A stretch of DNA of 62,347 nt from Clostridium puniceum (lineage in GTDB: Bacteria > Bacillota > Clostridia > Clostridiales > Clostridiaceae), in assembly GCF_002006345.1 (NCBI RefSeq), contig NZ_LZZM01000173.1, positions 1-62,347 of the forward strand, read 5' to 3'. Numbering within the stretch: position 1 is the first letter of the stretch; the number at the start of each line of letters is the position of its first letter. Under the pieces are notes generated by a model, which worked only from the letters and a program-made list of their open reading frames with translations, was not told the origin of the DNA and did not search any database. Of this stretch, positions 1-8,810 are shown piece after piece. A program made the position numbers and the translations under genes.

Positions 1-67
1 AATACTTAACTATAAGACTCCTGAAGAGTTATTTGAAGCACACTTAGATAAAATTTATGCAGTTTAA
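1..67 (+). CDS. IS30-family transposase, C-terminal end only
   Basis: An open frame entering from the left edge encodes 21 residues ending TPEELFEAHLDKIYAV and a TAA at 65-67. This closely resembles the usual C-terminus of IS30-family DDE transposases, where the last residues read LNYKTPEELF. The catalytic part lies outside the window. The sequence at about 99-131, with TTGTTATTGCAATTTGCC, could be the right inverted end of the element, but the other end is not visible, so the boundary is a guess. Confidence 0.7.
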   Translation, partial: ILNYKTPEELFEAHLDKIYAV

Positions 68-304
68 GAAAATACAAGTGTTTAAGTCATAAATAGAAAT
101 TAGTTCAATTTGTTATTGCAATTTGCCTAAAATAAAAAAATGATATTTGTTAAGAATTTATACTCAATAATAATCTAATTATAATAAAAAATCAAAAGGA
201 AAAACATACAAATTAAACTAATTGTATTGAATTAAAATAAATATAAAATGTAGAAAAAATTATACTGTTAGTACAAAAAAAGTGTGGCGCAATTTGGAGA
301 AAAA

Positions 305-313
305 TGTTATAAT
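305..313 (+). promoter_or_regulatory. Extended -10 promoter upstream of uraA leader
   Basis: TGTTATAAT matches the extended -10 consensus TGnTATAAT exactly. No clear -35 is present. Transcription would start near 320 and meet the hairpin at 368-412, giving a leader of about 90 nt. Confidence 0.5.
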
Positions 314-367
314 GCAATTAGACATAATACTAAGCGGATTACCAAACAACTTTAATTTAACATCTAA

Positions 368-412
368 AAGATAGGGTAGTAGAGAAAAATCTTTATTACC
401 CTATCTTTTTGA
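368..412 (+). terminator. Intrinsic terminator or attenuator upstream of uraA
   Basis: A stem of about 12 bp has arms AGATAGGGTAGTA and TATTACCCTATCT, the latter followed by TTTTT. It lies about 120 bp before uraA, so it could end a short RNA or attenuate uraA expression. I could not match the preceding 50 nt to a known riboswitch or PyrR site. Confidence 0.65.
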
Positions 413-532
413 AATTTTAACTAAATATTAAATTATCATTAAGAGTTATTGACAAACGATGTATATTTATGTTACCTTTTGTAAAGCATACTTTTAATTT
501 AGTTCAGAGAAACTAACAAAGGAGAATAAAAA

Positions 533-1822
533 ATGAAAAATGAATTATTAGACAACAAACATGATTTTATAGGAGTAACAGAAAAGGTTTCTTTTGGGAA
601 GGCAATTCCACTTAGTTTTCAACACTTATTTGCAATGTTTGGAGCATCAGTTCTAGTTCCACTTATTTTCAAGGTTGATCCAACCACAGTTCTATTTTTT
701 AACGGTATAGGTACATTATTATATGCATTTATTACCAGAAAAAGAATTCCAGCATATTTAGGTTCAAGTTTTGCTTTTATAGCGCCAGTATTATCTTTAT
801 ATAGTCAAGGTTATGATTTTCAAACTATACAAGGTGGTTTTGTATTTGCAGGCATAGCTTTTGCAATAATAGCAATTATTATAGGTTACACTGGTATTGG
901 ATGGATTAATAAATTATTTCCACCAGCAGCAATGGGCTCTATAATAACAATTATAGGTTTGGAACTCGCAAGTAATGCAGCAGATAATGCAGGATTTGCA
1001 GTAGGAGGAAGTAATGCTACTTTAAATACTACCTGGGTAATTGTTTCTATGATAACTTTAATTACAGTAATTTTATGTAATGTCTTATTAAAAGGATTTT
1101 TAAAAATTATACCTATATTAATTGGAGTAGTAGTTGGATATATTACAGCATACTGCATGGGAATAGTAGATTTTAGCAAAGTAAATGAAGCAAGTTTCTT
1201 TATACTACCAAATGTGCATATGGCTCGCTTCGACATAAATGCAATACTCACTATATTACCAGCAACATTTGTAGTAATTGCTGAACATGTGGGCCATTTG
1301 AAGGTTACTAGTAGTATTGTAGGAGAAGATTTAACAAAAGATCCAGGTCTTCATAGATCTTTACTTGGAGATGGAGTATCAACTATGATTTCAGGAATGT
1401 TTGGATCAGTGCCAACGACGACTTATGGTGAAAATATAGGAGTTTTAGCAATCACTAAAGTATATAGTGTATATGTAATTTGTGGTGCAGGACTTATATC
1501 AATATTTTTGGGCTTTTCAGGAAAAATATCAGCACTTATCAGCACAATTCCAACACCGGTTGTAGGTGGCATCAGTTTCCTATTATTTGGCTCAATAGCA
1601 ACAGGAGGGCTTAGAACCTTTATTGAAGAAAAAGTTGATTTTTCTAAATCTAGAAATTTGATACTAACTTCAGTAATATTCATAGTGGGAATAAGTGGAA
1701 TAAAATTAACGCTTGGGAATATGGAGCTAAAAGGAATGGGATTAGCTACAGTTGTGGCTATGATAATGAGCATTTGCTTTATGTTGTTTGATAAACTTGG
1801 AATAATGAATGAAGAAGAATAA
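533..1822 (+). CDS. uraA: Uracil permease (NCS2 family)
   Basis: This 429-aa polytopic membrane protein belongs to the nucleobase:cation symporter-2 family and should import uracil with protons. The N-terminal PLSFQHLFAMFGASVLVP and IPAYLGSSFAFIAP segments are typical of UraA/PyrP. The two glutamates that bind uracil in E. coli UraA have equivalents in EHVGH (E251) and TTYGENIG (E300). The length is normal. The start ATG follows AAAGGAGAAT. It stands alone between a leader terminator and a weak hairpin at 1828-1862. A xanthine or other NCS2 substrate is less likely because the TTTYGEN motif is that of the uracil branch. Confidence 0.92.
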   Translation: MKNELLDNKHDFIGVTEKVSFGKAIPLSFQHLFAMFGASVLVPLIFKVDPTTVLFFNGIGTLLYAFITRKRIPAYLGSSFAFIAPVLSLYSQGYDFQTIQGGFVFAGIAFAIIAIIIGYTGIGWINKLFPPAAMGSIITIIGLELASNAADNAGFAVGGSNATLNTTWVIVSMITLITVILCNVLLKGFLKIIPILIGVVVGYITAYCMGIVDFSKVNEASFFILPNVHMARFDINAILTILPATFVVIAEHVGHLKVTSSIVGEDLTKDPGLHRSLLGDGVSTMISGMFGSVPTTTYGENIGVLAITKVYSVYVICGAGLISIFLGFSGKISALISTIPTPVVGGISFLLFGSIATGGLRTFIEEKVDFSKSRNLILTSVIFIVGISGIKLTLGNMELKGMGLATVVAMIMSICFMLFDKLGIMNEEE

Positions 1823-2206
1823 AAATAAAAAATACTCTGTTTAACTTAGATGGGGTATTTTCGTTAAGGATTAATAAATATTATAAAATTGTTTAATCAA
1901 AATATCTCCTATTAATTGGATTGAAAATCTACTTAATAGGAGATATTTTGGTATAATAAAAGTTTTTTGTAAGTTTTTCTACAAGATAACCATAATATAA
2001 TTAGCCAATATATAAAAAAAAGAGTATAATATTTTAGAAATTATATAGAATAGGTTAGGAAATAGAAAATTTAAGTTATATGGTAAAAAATAAGCAATAT
2101 ATAAATTAAGTTTTAACAAAAGTATTACAATAACAAATCAATTTATCTAATTTCAATGTAGTAAAATTTAAAGCATAATCATATGACAAGAAGGAGAAAA
2201 TAGAAA
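1823..2206 (+). other. Intergenic with weak terminator and a long perfect inverted repeat
   Basis: No gene is seen here. A weak terminator-like hairpin at 1828-1862 pairs AAAATAC with GTATTTT. A perfect 17-bp inverted repeat lies at 1898-1950. The remainder is AT-rich and precedes plsC, with TATAAT-like boxes near 2024-2030. Confidence 0.5.
1898..1950. repeat. Perfect 17-bp inverted repeat, 19-nt loop
   Basis: Arm 1898-1914 (CAAAATATCTCCTATTA) is exactly complementary to 1934-1950. AGGAGATATTTTG followed by a T-poor tract is not a textbook terminator. It could be a bidirectional terminator, an operator or an RNA hairpin. Confidence 0.7.
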
Positions 2207-2908
2207 ATGTTTTTAAAAAAAATAATTTACGGCTTTTACATGTTGTGGGTAAGAATAAAAGGGTTTAAACATACTTATATTCTAAAAACTAAAGGTGATG
2301 CTTTAGCAGAAGAATATTTAAAGAAAACAGGCTATCTTTGGAGTGAGTTCACGTTGAAAATTATAGGAATAGAGTTAGATGTAAGAGGAACAGAGAATAT
2401 ACCTAAGGAACAATGTGTGTTTATAGGAAATCATTCTAGTATATTAGATATAATAATATTACTTTATACTATAGATAAAAAAATGGGCTTTATAGCTAAA
2501 AAGGAAATACTTAAAACTCCAATAATAGGTTATTGGCTAAAAAAGAGTAAATGTGTACCTTTGGATAGAGAAAATCCAAGAACCGCAATGCTTGCAATAA
2601 ATGAAGCGGTAAAAAATATTAAAGAAGGAAGCTCAATGGTTATATTCCCAGAAGGAACTAGAAATAAAGAGGGCAAAGTAGGAAGCTTTAAAAAAGGCAG
2701 TTTAAAGCTTGCGACTAAGTCTCAAGTTAAAATAGTACCAGTTTCAATAGATAGAGCATCTAGATCTTTTGAGGATAACAGACAATTTAAGCCTGCAAAG
2801 ATAAAGGTAGTATTTGGGAAAACTATAGATACCCAAAATTTATCTAAAGAGGAAGAAATGAATTTAGCAGACAATATAAGAAATATTATTGTATCTAATT
2901 TAGAATAA
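2207..2908 (+). CDS. plsC: 1-acyl-sn-glycerol-3-phosphate acyltransferase
   Basis: This 233-aa PlsC-family protein transfers an acyl chain to lysophosphatidic acid, the second acylation in phospholipid synthesis, at the membrane. The catalytic HX4D motif is H76-SSIL-D81, and the substrate-binding FPEGTRN motif is at 147-153. A basic, partly hydrophobic N-terminus probably anchors it. The ATG is preceded by AAGGAG. Only 19 bp separate it from the Tet(M)-like gene downstream, so the two are likely co-transcribed. Confidence 0.9.
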   Translation: MFLKKIIYGFYMLWVRIKGFKHTYILKTKGDALAEEYLKKTGYLWSEFTLKIIGIELDVRGTENIPKEQCVFIGNHSSILDIIILLYTIDKKMGFIAKKEILKTPIIGYWLKKSKCVPLDRENPRTAMLAINEAVKNIKEGSSMVIFPEGTRNKEGKVGSFKKGSLKLATKSQVKIVPVSIDRASRSFEDNRQFKPAKIKVVFGKTIDTQNLSKEEEMNLADNIRNIIVSNLE

Positions 2909-2927
2909 AAAATATAAGGATGATTTT

Positions 2928-4982
2928 ATGAAGACAACAATAGGAGTTCTAGCCCATGTAGATGCGGGTAAAACTACATTTTCAGAGCAGATTTTATATC
3001 ATACAAATAGTATAAGAAATAGAGGAAGAGTGGATCATAAGGATGCATTTTTAGATAGCCATAATATTGAGCGGGAAAGAGGAATTACTGTATTTTCTGA
3101 CCAAGGAATATTTGAACTTAATGATTCTACCTATTTTTTAGTTGATACGCCAGGACATATTGATTTTAGTACAGAAGTGGAAAGATCAATTCAAATTATG
3201 GACTATGCAGTAGTTATAATAAGCAGTGTTGAAGGTGTTCAAGGACATACTAAGACAGTTTGGAATTTGCTTAGAAAATATAATGTGCCGAGCATGTTCT
3301 TTATTAATAAACTTGATAGAATTGGAGCAGATAAAGAAAGGGTTATTAAGGAGATAAAAAGGGATTTAACTAAAGATGTATGTTATATAGATGAGGAGTC
3401 TATAAATGGTACTTTTAATGAAATGAAGGCTTTTATTAATTCTGAACAAATAATATTAAAGGAAGAACTTATAGAATTTATAAGTGAATATGATGATGAG
3501 CTTTTAGAAAAGTATATTCAAGGAAGTTATGATTGTAAACTTTGGCTTAATGCTTTTAAAAAGCTTATTAAAGAAAATAAAATATTTCCGTGTTTTGGAG
3601 GGTCAGCTCTACAAGATAGAGGAATAGTCGAATTTTTAGGTGCTATGGATGCACTAACTTATACTGACTATGATGAAAATGAGGAGTTTTCAGGGAGAGT
3701 TTATAAGGTCCGTCATGATGAAAATGGAAATAGGTTAACTTTTATTAAAGCATTAACAGGCACGTTAAAGGTTAGAGATGAACTTTGTTATGGCAGTGAA
3801 ATGCAAGATTCATCAAATGAAGATATTGAAATTAATAGTCGAGGAACAAAATTAGATGAAATTAGAGAAAAAATAAGCAGGATAAGAATATATAATGGAA
3901 GTAAATTTAAGTCGGCAGATTCAGCATCGGCTGGAGAGCTATTTGTTGTTTCAGGAATTTCAAGTGCTATAGCTGGCGATGGAGTTGGAACTTTAAAAGA
4001 AAAAACTCATTATAAAATGGTTCCAACCTTAATGTCTAAGGTTGTTTTTGATAAGACTTCTAATGTAAGAGAAATTTTAGGATATTTTAAAATTTTAGAA
4101 TCAGAAGATCCAGCTTTAAATATAATTTGGAATGAAGCTCTCCAAGAAATACATGTGCATATTATGGGGAAAATTCAATTAGAAGTTTTAAAAGAACTTG
4201 TATCAGAAAGGTTTAATTTAAAAATTGAATTTGGACCATGTCAAATACTTTATAAAGAAACAATAGCTGAAAAAACTATAGGTTGTGGTCATTTTGAGCC
4301 GTTAAGACATTATGCAGAAGTACATTTAAAACTTGAACCAATGGTAAGAAATGCTGGAATTCTTTTCGAGAATGAATGTCATGCAGATAATTTAACTGTT
4401 GGATATCAAAATTTAGTTAGAACTCATATTTTTGAAAGAGAACATCATGGGCTTTTAACAGGCTCTAGTATAACAGATATAAAAATTACACTTTTAACTG
4501 GAAGAGCCCATAATAAGCACACTTGTGGCGGTGATTTTAGAGAAGCAACGTTTAGAGCTTTAAGACAAGGGCTTGAAAAGGTTGAAAATTTATTATTGGA
4601 ACCATATTATAAATTTACAGTAGAAGTTTCTGCCGATTATATAGGAAGAGTTTTATCAGATATTCAAAGGCTATATGGAACGTTTGAACCAGTACAGACT
4701 AAAAAAGATAAAGTTATTATAAATGGAAGAGGTCCTGTTGCTACATTTATGGATTATAGTATGGAGATTATAGCTTTTACTAGAGGAAAAGGAAGTATAA
4801 GTTTAGTATATGATGGATATGATATTTGTCATAATAGTGAAGAAATAATAGAAAATAAGCAATATAATAAGAATGCAGATATAGAATACACATCAACTTC
4901 AGTATTTTGTTCACATGGTCAAGGATATTTAGTGATTTGGGAGGACGCTGATGCTGCAATGCATTGTGAGATAGTAGAATAA
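2928..4982 (+). CDS. Tet(M)-like ribosome-binding translational GTPase
   Basis: This 684-aa protein has the EF-G/Tet(M) architecture. G1 is AHVDAGKTT (9-17), an ERERGITV switch I spans 48-55, G3 is DTPGH (73-77) and G4 is NKLD (127-130). Domains II-V follow, with an EF-G domain IV/V-like C-terminus. It is somewhat longer than acquired Tet(M) (639 aa). Such chromosomal paralogues are common in clostridia. They may protect or rescue ribosomes, but whether this one confers tetracycline resistance cannot be read from sequence. It follows plsC by 19 bp, with AAGGATG as ribosome binding site. Confidence 0.8.
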   Translation: MKTTIGVLAHVDAGKTTFSEQILYHTNSIRNRGRVDHKDAFLDSHNIERERGITVFSDQGIFELNDSTYFLVDTPGHIDFSTEVERSIQIMDYAVVIISSVEGVQGHTKTVWNLLRKYNVPSMFFINKLDRIGADKERVIKEIKRDLTKDVCYIDEESINGTFNEMKAFINSEQIILKEELIEFISEYDDELLEKYIQGSYDCKLWLNAFKKLIKENKIFPCFGGSALQDRGIVEFLGAMDALTYTDYDENEEFSGRVYKVRHDENGNRLTFIKALTGTLKVRDELCYGSEMQDSSNEDIEINSRGTKLDEIREKISRIRIYNGSKFKSADSASAGELFVVSGISSAIAGDGVGTLKEKTHYKMVPTLMSKVVFDKTSNVREILGYFKILESEDPALNIIWNEALQEIHVHIMGKIQLEVLKELVSERFNLKIEFGPCQILYKETIAEKTIGCGHFEPLRHYAEVHLKLEPMVRNAGILFENECHADNLTVGYQNLVRTHIFEREHHGLLTGSSITDIKITLLTGRAHNKHTCGGDFREATFRALRQGLEKVENLLLEPYYKFTVEVSADYIGRVLSDIQRLYGTFEPVQTKKDKVIINGRGPVATFMDYSMEIIAFTRGKGSISLVYDGYDICHNSEEIIENKQYNKNADIEYTSTSVFCSHGQGYLVIWEDADAAMHCEIVE

Positions 4983-5107
4983 GAGTGATGTATTTTAAAT
5001 AGAAATTAGTTATCATCAATATATATGCATATCTTCTTTGATTTAGTATTGATAAGATAATATATTGTTAATTAAAAATATAGCATTTATAGTAATTAGG
5101 AGATAAT

Positions 5108-5908
5108 ATGAAATTAAATTTTGCACACAAAAATAAAGAAATAGAATTTAATATAATACGAAGAAAAAGGAAAACTATTTGTATAAGAATAGAAGAAAAT
5201 GGTCTTGTTATTGTAAGTGCTCCTTTAAGAGTGAGTAAACAATTTATTTTAGATGTTGTTCAAAATAAAGCTGATTGGATTATAGAAAAGCAAATTGAAA
5301 TAGAAAAAAGAGATTTAAAGAAGATTTCAAGAGAAATTGCTGAGGGAAGCACTTTTATGTATTTAGGCGAAGAATATGCTTTGTATTTAATTTTTCAAGA
5401 AAATAGAAAGAATATAACTGTTGAATTTAGCAATGAACCTAGTAGTGATAATGAATTAAATAAATATGTTTCTTTAAATAAAGGTATAAATTCAGATGTT
5501 AATCATGAATTTTTGAAGAAGCAAGGATTTATAATACATACAAATACAACGAATGAGGAAAAATTAAAAATGGCATTGGAAAAATGGTATAGGGCAGAAA
5601 CTCTTAAAATAGTTACGAAAAGAATAAATTATTATTCAGGTAATTTTAAGGATAAGGTGACAGACATAAGAGTTAAGGAACAAAAAAGAAGATGGGCAAG
5701 CTGTACTGGAAAGAATGCAATTTTATTTAATTGGAGAATAAGTATGGCAAGAGCCGATGTTATAGATTATATTGTGGTTCACGAAATGTGTCATATGGAT
5801 CATAGAAATCATTCGAAATTTTTTTGGAATAGAGTAGCAGAAATAATACCTGATTTTAAAGAAAAGCATGAGTGGCTGAAGGCTAATGGAATTAATTTAC
5901 GTATATAA
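5108..5908 (+). CDS. SprT/YgjP-type zinc metallopeptidase (DUF45/WLM-like)
   Basis: This 266-aa protein has an N-terminal beta-rich region and a C-terminal metallopeptidase core. The zinc site is H225-E226-M-C-H229, followed by H235 in NHSKFFW, the pattern of the YgjP/M48-like family. The conserved VKEQKRRWASCT segment just before the HExxH is also diagnostic. The substrate is unknown. The ATG follows TTAGGAG. It lies alone between the GTPase gene and an AT-rich gap. Confidence 0.85.
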   Translation: MKLNFAHKNKEIEFNIIRRKRKTICIRIEENGLVIVSAPLRVSKQFILDVVQNKADWIIEKQIEIEKRDLKKISREIAEGSTFMYLGEEYALYLIFQENRKNITVEFSNEPSSDNELNKYVSLNKGINSDVNHEFLKKQGFIIHTNTTNEEKLKMALEKWYRAETLKIVTKRINYYSGNFKDKVTDIRVKEQKRRWASCTGKNAILFNWRISMARADVIDYIVVHEMCHMDHRNHSKFFWNRVAEIIPDFKEKHEWLKANGINLRI

Positions 5909-6353
5909 ATGAAAATTACAAGAAAGATAGACTAGTTGCAGAGATTTTAGTAACTAGTTTATTTTGCATGGTATGTACAAGCCTTATGTATTATTTGAAA
6001 TAATACATAATTGATGTTATGTGTTACAATTAAAAAGATAGCTGTACGTATATGTTGTATTTATTTTATTCTCAAGAATTAGCAGAGTGTATTTAGAAAC
6101 AAGTAGTTAGTTAAAGAAGATATTTTAAAATTGTTGCCTATAGTAGCAGCTGTACGTTTTTCAAAGAATAATGAGAATTAAAAAGAAACAATATTAGCAT
6201 GAATGAAGATGTAGATTAAATTCATTTTATATAGAATAGTTTTTGTTCATAACTTTATTTTATATTGTAGAAAGTAAATGAAAAATATTTATAGCAATAC
6301 AGTTCAAGAAATAATCTTGGAAATAGAATATTATTCTTATAGGAGGTGATGAC
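5909..6353 (+). other. Intergenic with a 13-bp palindrome upstream of the AraC-type gene
   Basis: I see no intact gene in these 445 bp. A near-continuous palindrome lies at 5984-6010. The decamer AGCTGTACGT occurs twice, at about 6041 and 6149, once on either side of a possibly decayed stretch. The ribosome binding site AGGAGGTGATGAC ends the interval. Confidence 0.4.
5984..6010. repeat. 13-bp palindrome (TTATGTATTATTT, one-base centre)
   Basis: TTATGTATTATTT (5984-5996) and AAATAATACATAA (5998-6010) are perfect complements around a single G. The tight spacing favours a dimeric-regulator operator over a terminator, because an RNA hairpin could not form a one-base loop. Confidence 0.6.
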
Positions 6354-7271
6354 ATGGAAAATTGGGAAATGGTAAATGCAGTACAGAGAATGCAGGATTA
6401 TATAGACAATCATATTATGGAAGAAATAACTCTTAACCAGCTTTCAAAAGTTGCAGGATATTCACAGTGGCATAGTGCAAGACTTTTTAAAAAGCTTTTG
6501 AATAAAACACCATTTGAATATATTAGAGTGCTTAGACTCAGCAGAGCTGCTTGTGTGTTACGTGATGAACATCCACGAGTAATTGATGTAGCCTTTGATT
6601 TTGTGTTTAGTTCTCATGAAGGATTTACAAAGGCATTTTCAAAACAATTTGGTATTTCTCCAAGAAAATATATTGAAAATGCGCCACCAATAGGTCTTTT
6701 TATTCCTAATAGTATCCGTGATTATTACCTTACATTAAAAAAAGGAGAATGTGTTATGGAACAAAATAAAGAGAAAAATACTATTTTTGTTGAAGTAGTT
6801 GAACGTCCAAGGAGAAAGGTATTATTAAAGAGAGGGAATAAAGCAACTGAATATTTTGGTTATTGCGAAGAAGTTGGATGTGATATTTGGGGTGTACTTA
6901 CTAGCGTGAAAGAATCACTCTATGAACCGATTGGAATGTGGCTGCCAAAAAAATTAATAAAAGAAGGCACTTCAAAGTATGTTCAAGGCGTAGAATTACC
7001 ATTAGATTTTGATAAGCCAGTTCCAGATGGATTTGAAATTATAGAGCTTCCACTTTGTAAGATGATGGTGTTTCAAGGAGAACCATATGATGATGTTAAT
7101 TTTACAACAGAAGTTTCAAGTTTAATGAAACTAATCGATGATTATAATCCTGAAATATATGGATTCGAATGGGCAGATGATGAAGCACCAAGGTTCCAGC
7201 TTGCTCCAATGGGATATAGGGGGTATATAGAGGCAAGACCAGTAAAACAAATAAATAATAAGAATTTCTAA
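6354..7271 (+). CDS. AraC-family regulator with GyrI-like effector domain
   Basis: This 305-aa protein has an AraC/XylS double helix-turn-helix at residues 8-108. Its second HTH includes VIDVAFDFVFSSHEGFTKAFSKQFG with the usual FGISPRKY ending. A GyrI-like/SOUL-type ligand-binding domain covers about 125-300. This arrangement is that of Rob/SoxS-like multidrug sensors such as BltR or EffR-type regulators. The ligand is unknown. The start is fixed by a perfect AGGAGGTGATGAC. No obvious target gene is adjacent; the palindrome at 5984 might be an autoregulatory site (inference). Confidence 0.88.
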   Translation: MENWEMVNAVQRMQDYIDNHIMEEITLNQLSKVAGYSQWHSARLFKKLLNKTPFEYIRVLRLSRAACVLRDEHPRVIDVAFDFVFSSHEGFTKAFSKQFGISPRKYIENAPPIGLFIPNSIRDYYLTLKKGECVMEQNKEKNTIFVEVVERPRRKVLLKRGNKATEYFGYCEEVGCDIWGVLTSVKESLYEPIGMWLPKKLIKEGTSKYVQGVELPLDFDKPVPDGFEIIELPLCKMMVFQGEPYDDVNFTTEVSSLMKLIDDYNPEIYGFEWADDEAPRFQLAPMGYRGYIEARPVKQINNKNF

Positions 7272-7349
7272 TTTATCTTTATTGAATTCTTTGAGTTTCA
7301 TAAGTCATTATTAAAAGACAGAAATAATAAAATTTAAATACAAATGAAT

Positions 7350-7392
7350 CAAGATACCGCAATTTGTAATAAAATGAAATTGCGGTATCCTA
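7350..7392. terminator. Bidirectional terminator between AraC gene and spoVAE
   Basis: GATACCGCAATTT (7353-7365) pairs perfectly with 7377-7389. It lies between convergent genes and could serve both. Confidence 0.7.
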
Positions 7393-7433
7393 GTTTGGTA
7401 ATAATGGATTTAATTATATTATTGGATACACTC

Positions 7434-7787
7434 TTAACCTTTAGGTTTAAATATAAGTGCAGCAATGAATCCAAAGATGATTGCTGCAGAAACTCCAGAA
7501 CTTACTGTTTTTAAAATGCCAGTAAAAATGCCTATAAAGCCTGTTTGTTCAGCATCAGTTAAGGCACCTGTTACAAGAGTATTGCCAAAGCTACTTATAG
7601 GAACAAATGCACCTGCACCTGCAAGCTTTACCAAAGGATCATATAAGCCAAATCCACCTAAAATTGCTCCAATTACAACTAATGTACATGTAGTATGTGC
7701 AGGAGTAATCTTTAAAATATCTAGTATAAGTTGACCAATAACACAAATTAAACCACCTATTATGAATGCAAAAATAAATTTTTCCAT
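7434..7787 (-). CDS. spoVAE: SpoVAE (SpoVAEb-type) spore channel protein
   Basis: This 117-aa, four-helix membrane protein is the last gene of the spoVA-type operon. Features typical of SpoVAE/AEb are ICVIGQLILDI, the glycine-rich GFGLYDPLVKLAGAGAFVPISSFGN and a C-terminal FGFIAALIFKPKG. With SpoVAC and SpoVAD it forms the forespore inner-membrane machinery that moves dipicolinic acid. It starts 21 bp after the spoVAD stop, with AGAGGTG upstream. It is similar in topology to SpoVAC encoded two genes upstream. Confidence 0.9.
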   Translation of the reverse strand: MEKFIFAFIIGGLICVIGQLILDILKITPAHTTCTLVVIGAILGGFGLYDPLVKLAGAGAFVPISSFGNTLVTGALTDAEQTGFIGIFTGILKTVSSGVSAAIIFGFIAALIFKPKG

Positions 7788-7808
7788 AACTTAACTCACA
7801 CCTCTTTT

Positions 7809-8810
7809 TTACATTTCTATAGAAACAGCATGGGCTATACAAGGTATACTTTCCTTTTGTTGATATGATATTGGAGACATTAAAGCACCTGTTGCAACAA
7901 TTAATATTTTCTTTAATTCCCCTTTTCGCATACGGTTAAGAAAATGCCCATAAGTTACTGTTGCAGAACAACCACAGCCACTACCACCACAAAAAACTGG
8001 TTGTTCTTTTTTATATATTAAAAGTCCACAATCTGTAAATATATTACGTGGCATTTTTATACCATGTTTTTTTAATAAAGTATTAGCAAGCTCATGTCCT
8101 AATTTTCCTAAATCTCCAGTAGCAATAAGATCATAATAAGAGGCATCAATATTTAAGTCTCTAAAGTGAGCTTCAATTGTATCTACAGCAGCGGGTGCCA
8201 TTGCAGCTCCCATATTAAAGGGATCTGAAATTCCCATATCGATTACCTTTCCTATGGTTGCAGAAGTTATTTTAGGTCCATTTCCTTCTTCTCCAAGTAC
8301 AACAGCTCCGGCGCCTGTTACTGTCCATTGAGAAGTAGGGGGTTTTTGTCCTCCATATTCTGTAGGATATCTAAATTGTTTTTCAGAAGATGCATTATGG
8401 CTGCTTGCAGATGCTATAACATATTTAGCACATTTGCTATCAATTAATTGAGCAGCAAGTGATAAACTCTCCATGGAGCTAGAACAAGCACCGAAAATTC
8501 CTAAATAAGGTATGCCCAAAGTTCTAGCGGTAAAACTGCTGGAAATTATCTGATTCATTAAATCTCCACTTAAAAAAAAGTTAATATCCTCTTTTTTAAT
8601 CTTTGATTTTAGAATTGCTCTTTCACAAGCATGTTCAAGAAGAGCTTTTTCAGCTTTTTCATAGCTATCCTGTCCAAGCCATAAATCTTCATGAAGTATA
8701 TCAAAGTCATCTGCTAAAGCGCCTTCAGCCTCGAAAGGACCGCCAACTGCCGCAGAGGCTAATATTGTAGGTTTAGAATTGAAAATCCATGATTGATGCC
8801 CTTTAAGCAT
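7809..8810 (-). CDS. spoVAD: SpoVAD, thiolase-fold dipicolinate-binding protein
   Basis: This 333-aa protein is a degenerate thiolase/ketosynthase-fold protein that binds Ca-dipicolinic acid on the inner-membrane surface of the spore. The N-terminal ILASAAVGGPFEAEG, DILHEDLWLGQDSYEKAE and LGIFGACSSSMESLSLAA segments are diagnostic. The start ATG abuts the spoVAC stop codon (TAA-ATG), with GGGGGCG as the ribosome binding site inside spoVAC, so the two are translationally coupled. Full length for the family. Confidence 0.95.
   Translation of the reverse strand: MLKGHQSWIFNSKPTILASAAVGGPFEAEGALADDFDILHEDLWLGQDSYEKAEKALLEHACERAILKSKIKKEDINFFLSGDLMNQIISSSFTARTLGIPYLGIFGACSSSMESLSLAAQLIDSKCAKYVIASASSHNASSEKQFRYPTEYGGQKPPTSQWTVTGAGAVVLGEEGNGPKITSATIGKVIDMGISDPFNMGAAMAPAAVDTIEAHFRDLNIDASYYDLIATGDLGKLGHELANTLLKKHGIKMPRNIFTDCGLLIYKKEQPVFCGGSGCGCSATVTYGHFLNRMRKGELKKILIVATGALMSPISYQQKESIPCIAHAVSIEM

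Larger units (their letters stand above)
68..532 (+). other. Intergenic: possible IS end, short terminated leader, uraA promoter region
   Basis: This 465-bp stretch has no gene. It holds the presumed IS30 right end (about 99-131), an extended -10 promoter (TGTTATAAT, 305-313), a strong hairpin terminator (368-412) and the uraA ribosome binding site (AAAGGAG, about 518). A TTGACA at 449-454 may be the -35 of a promoter closer to uraA, but no convincing -10 follows at standard spacing. Confidence 0.5.

Noticed and set aside
300..415. Purine or PyrR-type riboswitch before uraA
   Set aside because: The conserved purine-riboswitch joining and loop sequences and the PyrR-binding loop are not present.
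886..1773. Long antisense frames (886-1251 and 1423-1773, minus) across the uracil permease gene
   Set aside because: They lack ribosome binding sites, show no protein features and lie fully inside a strongly supported gene.
2928..4982. Acquired tetracycline-resistance gene on a transposon
   Set aside because: No mobile-element genes flank it, it is co-directional and nearly contiguous with plsC, and its length differs from Tet(M).
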